64,000 bases of DNA from [Clostridium] scindens ATCC 35704. Lineage in GTDB: Bacteria; Bacillota; Clostridia; Lachnospirales; Lachnospiraceae. This document shows, piece after piece, positions 62,107-64,000 of this stretch (the stretch's first letter is position 1; each line of letters begins with the position of its first letter). The stretch spans positions 2,103,501-2,167,500 of the forward strand of contig NZ_CP036170.1 in the NCBI RefSeq assembly GCF_004295125.1, in the 5' to 3' direction. The notes beneath the pieces are model-generated. The model did not search any database and was not told the DNA's origin. It saw only the letters and a list, made by a program, of their open reading frames with translations. The position numbers were made by a program, and so were the translations under genes.

Positions 62107-64000
62107 ATTATACGGAACAGGCAAATGATGTTTTGAGAATTGCGAAGAATATTGCAAAAGAATTAGATCATCCTTATGTAGGAACAGAACACCTGCTTCT
62201 AGGCTTGAGAAAAGTCTATACCGGAATCGCGGGCCAGGTGCTGGCCATAAGCGGAGTTGATGAAGAAAAGATATTAAAAGTAGTGGATGAACTGGTATCC
62301 CCGGTGGGAAGCGTTGCGCTTGCCCATAACCCGGAGATCAGCCCGAGGCTTGCATATATTCTGGAAGAGAGCAAGGCAGAAGCCTTGCGGTTCCAGTCTA
62401 ATCAGATTGGGACGGAGCATATGCTTCTTTCGCTGCTGCATGAGACGGACTGCGTGGCCACGAGAATTCTGCTGACTTTGAATATCAGCCTTCAGAAGTT
62501 ATATCAGGATATCCTATCTGTCCTTGGCGTGGATCCGAAGGAGTATCAGGAGGAACTGCTGCAGGAGTCCGGCAAGAAGAAGGAAGGGGTTGCACAGCAG
62601 TATGGCACGGATCTGACCGCTCAGGCAAAAGAAGGAAAACTGGATCCTGTCATTGGACGGGAAGAAGAGATTGGCAGACTGATGCAGGTATTAAGCCGGA
62701 GGACGAAGAACAATCCCTGCCTGGTAGGCGAGCCGGGGGTTGGTAAGACAGCAGTGATTGAAGGGCTTGCAGCTAAGATCGCATCCGGAATTGTTCCGGA
62801 AGGCATGAAGGATAAGAGAATCCTGACTATGGATCTGGCCGGTATGATTGCCGGTTCTAAGTATCGCGGAGAATTCGAGGAAAGGATGAAGAAGTTGATC
62901 CATGAAGTAAAGGCCGCGGGAAATATCATTCTGTTTCTTGACGAGGTTCATACGATTATAGGCGCTGGAGGCGCAGAAGGTGCTATCGATGCATCGAATA
63001 TATTAAAGCCATCTCTCGCAAGAGGCGAGATTCAGTTGATTGGAGCCACCACGATTGTAGAGTATCGCAAGTATATCGAGAAGGATGCCGCATTGGAGCG
63101 ACGTTTTCAGCCGATTACGGTGGAAGAGCCTACCCAGGAGCATTGCCTGAACATACTCAAAGGCCTGCGGGCAAGATATGAGGCTCACCATCATGTACAG
63201 ATAGAAGAGGAAGCGCTTGAGGCGGCGGTAAAGCTTTCCAGCCGCTATATTAATGACAGGTTCCTGCCGGATAAGGCGATTGACGTACTGGATGAGGCGT
63301 GCTCTAAAGTAAGCTTAAGAGGCTTTAGGGTGCCGGATGGCATCTTCGCCCTGGAAGAATCGGTGACCGAACTGTCGAAAGAGATTGAGGAGGAGATCTG
63401 CCAGGGAAATATGACGGAGGCATCCTTGTTAAGAAAAGAACGGGATGAGGCGGCAAAAAAACTAGAGCAGATTAAGAAGCGTTTCCATAAAAGGAATGAA
63501 GACAGGACAGTGGCGGTTACGGAAGAAGATATTGCCGGCGTAGTATCCCAGTGGACGAAGATTCCGGTGCAGAAGTTGGCAGAATCAGAAAGCGCCAGAC
63601 TCAATAAACTGGAACAGACGCTTCATAAGAGAGTTGTCGGACAGGAAGAAGCAGTATCCGCGGTGGCCAAAGCAATCAAAAGAGGAAGGGTCGGGCTCAA
63701 GGATCCCAAGCGTCCCATTGGATCGTTTTTGTTCCTTGGTCCTACTGGCGTTGGAAAGACAGAACTATCCAAGGCGCTGGCAGAGGCTTTGTTTGGAAAT
63801 GAAGATGCCATGATCCGGGTTGACATGTCAGAGTATATGGAGAAGCACAGCGTGGCCAAGATGATAGGCTCTCCTCCGGGATATGTGGGCCATGATGATG
63901 GAGGCCAGTTAAGTGAGCAGGTGAGACGGCATCCTTATTCTGTCATCCTGTTTGACGAGATTGAAAAGGCGCATCCGGATGTATTCAACATCCTGCTGCA
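62103..64000 (+). CDS. clpC: ATP-dependent Clp protease ATP-binding subunit ClpC (3' end outside window)
   Basis: 632 codons are visible. An N-terminal double Clp-N repeat (about 1-145; [11 protein letters not shown] and [11 protein letters not shown]) is followed by the first AAA+ domain with [19 protein letters not shown] and arginine finger region LERRFQPI. Then a middle UVR-like coiled segment (about 435-465, [18 protein letters not shown]) that distinguishes ClpC from ClpA, and the second AAA+ domain beginning with [13 protein letters not shown]. The window ends inside it ([16 protein letters not shown]). ClpC unfolds substrates for ClpP. ctsR, mcsA and mcsB, its usual neighbours, are absent. 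The start overlaps the GntR stop. Confidence 0.95.
   Translation, partial: MNYTEQANDVLRIAKNIAKELDHPYVGTEHLLLGLRKVYTGIAGQVLAISGVDEEKILKVVDELVSPVGSVALAHNPEISPRLAYILEESKAEALRFQSNQIGTEHMLLSLLHETDCVATRILLTLNISLQKLYQDILSVLGVDPKEYQEELLQESGKKKEGVAQQYGTDLTAQAKEGKLDPVIGREEEIGRLMQVLSRRTKNNPCLVGEPGVGKTAVIEGLAAKIASGIVPEGMKDKRILTMDLAGMIAGSKYRGEFEERMKKLIHEVKAAGNIILFLDEVHTIIGAGGAEGAIDASNILKPSLARGEIQLIGATTIVEYRKYIEKDAALERRFQPITVEEPTQEHCLNILKGLRARYEAHHHVQIEEEALEAAVKLSSRYINDRFLPDKAIDVLDEACSKVSLRGFRVPDGIFALEESVTELSKEIEEEICQGNMTEASLLRKERDEAAKKLEQIKKRFHKRNEDRTVAVTEEDIAGVVSQWTKIPVQKLAESESARLNKLEQTLHKRVVGQEEAVSAVAKAIKRGRVGLKDPKRPIGSFLFLGPTGVGKTELSKALAEALFGNEDAMIRVDMSEYMEKHSVAKMIGSPPGYVGHDDGGQLSEQVRRHPYSVILFDEIEKAHPDVFNILL

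Overview
The window is a chromosomal segment of a spore-forming anaerobic Firmicute, most likely a Lachnospiraceae (Clostridium cluster XIVa) gut-type genome. I infer this from spore genes (cotJABC, an alpha/beta SASP), the PyrK/PyrD-1B pyrimidine pathway, AddAB instead of RecBCD, strong AGGAGG ribosome sites, sigma-A-like promoters and moderate GC. No rRNA, tRNA, CRISPR, prophage or insertion sequence was seen, so this is mostly core genome. The one stable RNA gene is tmRNA.

Layout: (1) 1-9.4 kb: the end of a possible TetR-type gene, a COG2509 flavoprotein, glmM, convergent yitT, a decayed iron-alcohol-dehydrogenase fragment, enolase, and a GT2 glycosyltransferase-YfhO pair. (2) 9.4-17.3 kb: secG, rnr, smpB, two small genes, hsp20 with a near-perfect CIRCE, an AraC remnant and ssrA (tmRNA). 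rnr, smpB and ssrA together make a trans-translation/RNA-quality cluster. Next come a ferritin-like protein, a cytidylate-kinase-like protein and cotJABC. (3) 17.3-23 kb: a two-component system, hisH-hisF, ung and an orphan dihydrolipoyl dehydrogenase. (4) 23-28 kb: a metal-efflux locus with two different P1B ATPases around an ArsR/SmtB sensor, with operator-like palindromes. (5) 28-38.9 kb: a TPR lipoprotein, hflX overlapping a convergent AraC gene, a dapF homologue with serines at both catalytic cysteine positions, addB split at a slippery G run, addA and a DUF1294 gene. (6) 38.9-47.8 kb: a G-quadruplex-type tract, the padR-DUF1700-DUF4097-pspC envelope operon, a SASP, a WecG/TagA-like transferase, a CdaR/PucR-type regulator, then ftsE-ftsX-M23 hydrolase-ctpA (septal peptidoglycan hydrolysis). 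(7) 47.8-52.7 kb: pyrC-F-K-D-E and a 50-residue membrane peptide. (8) 52.7-59.3 kb: a VanZ-like protein, a membrane protein, an M29 aminopeptidase and purE-M-N-D. (9) 59.3-64 kb: a RpiR regulator divergent from ald with a duplicated operator-like motif, then a YtrA-type GntR regulator coupled to clpC, which runs off the end.

No wholly new multi-gene system stands out. The best leads are the Ser/Ser DapF homologue (30704-31561), the addB slippery break (31915-31921), the paired TGAANAATATTNTTCA motif before ald (60360-60405), the Asp-to-Glu change in the second P1B ATPase, the GntR-ClpC coupling, and the G-rich tract before padR (39069-39090). All calls come from reading the sequence, without database searches.
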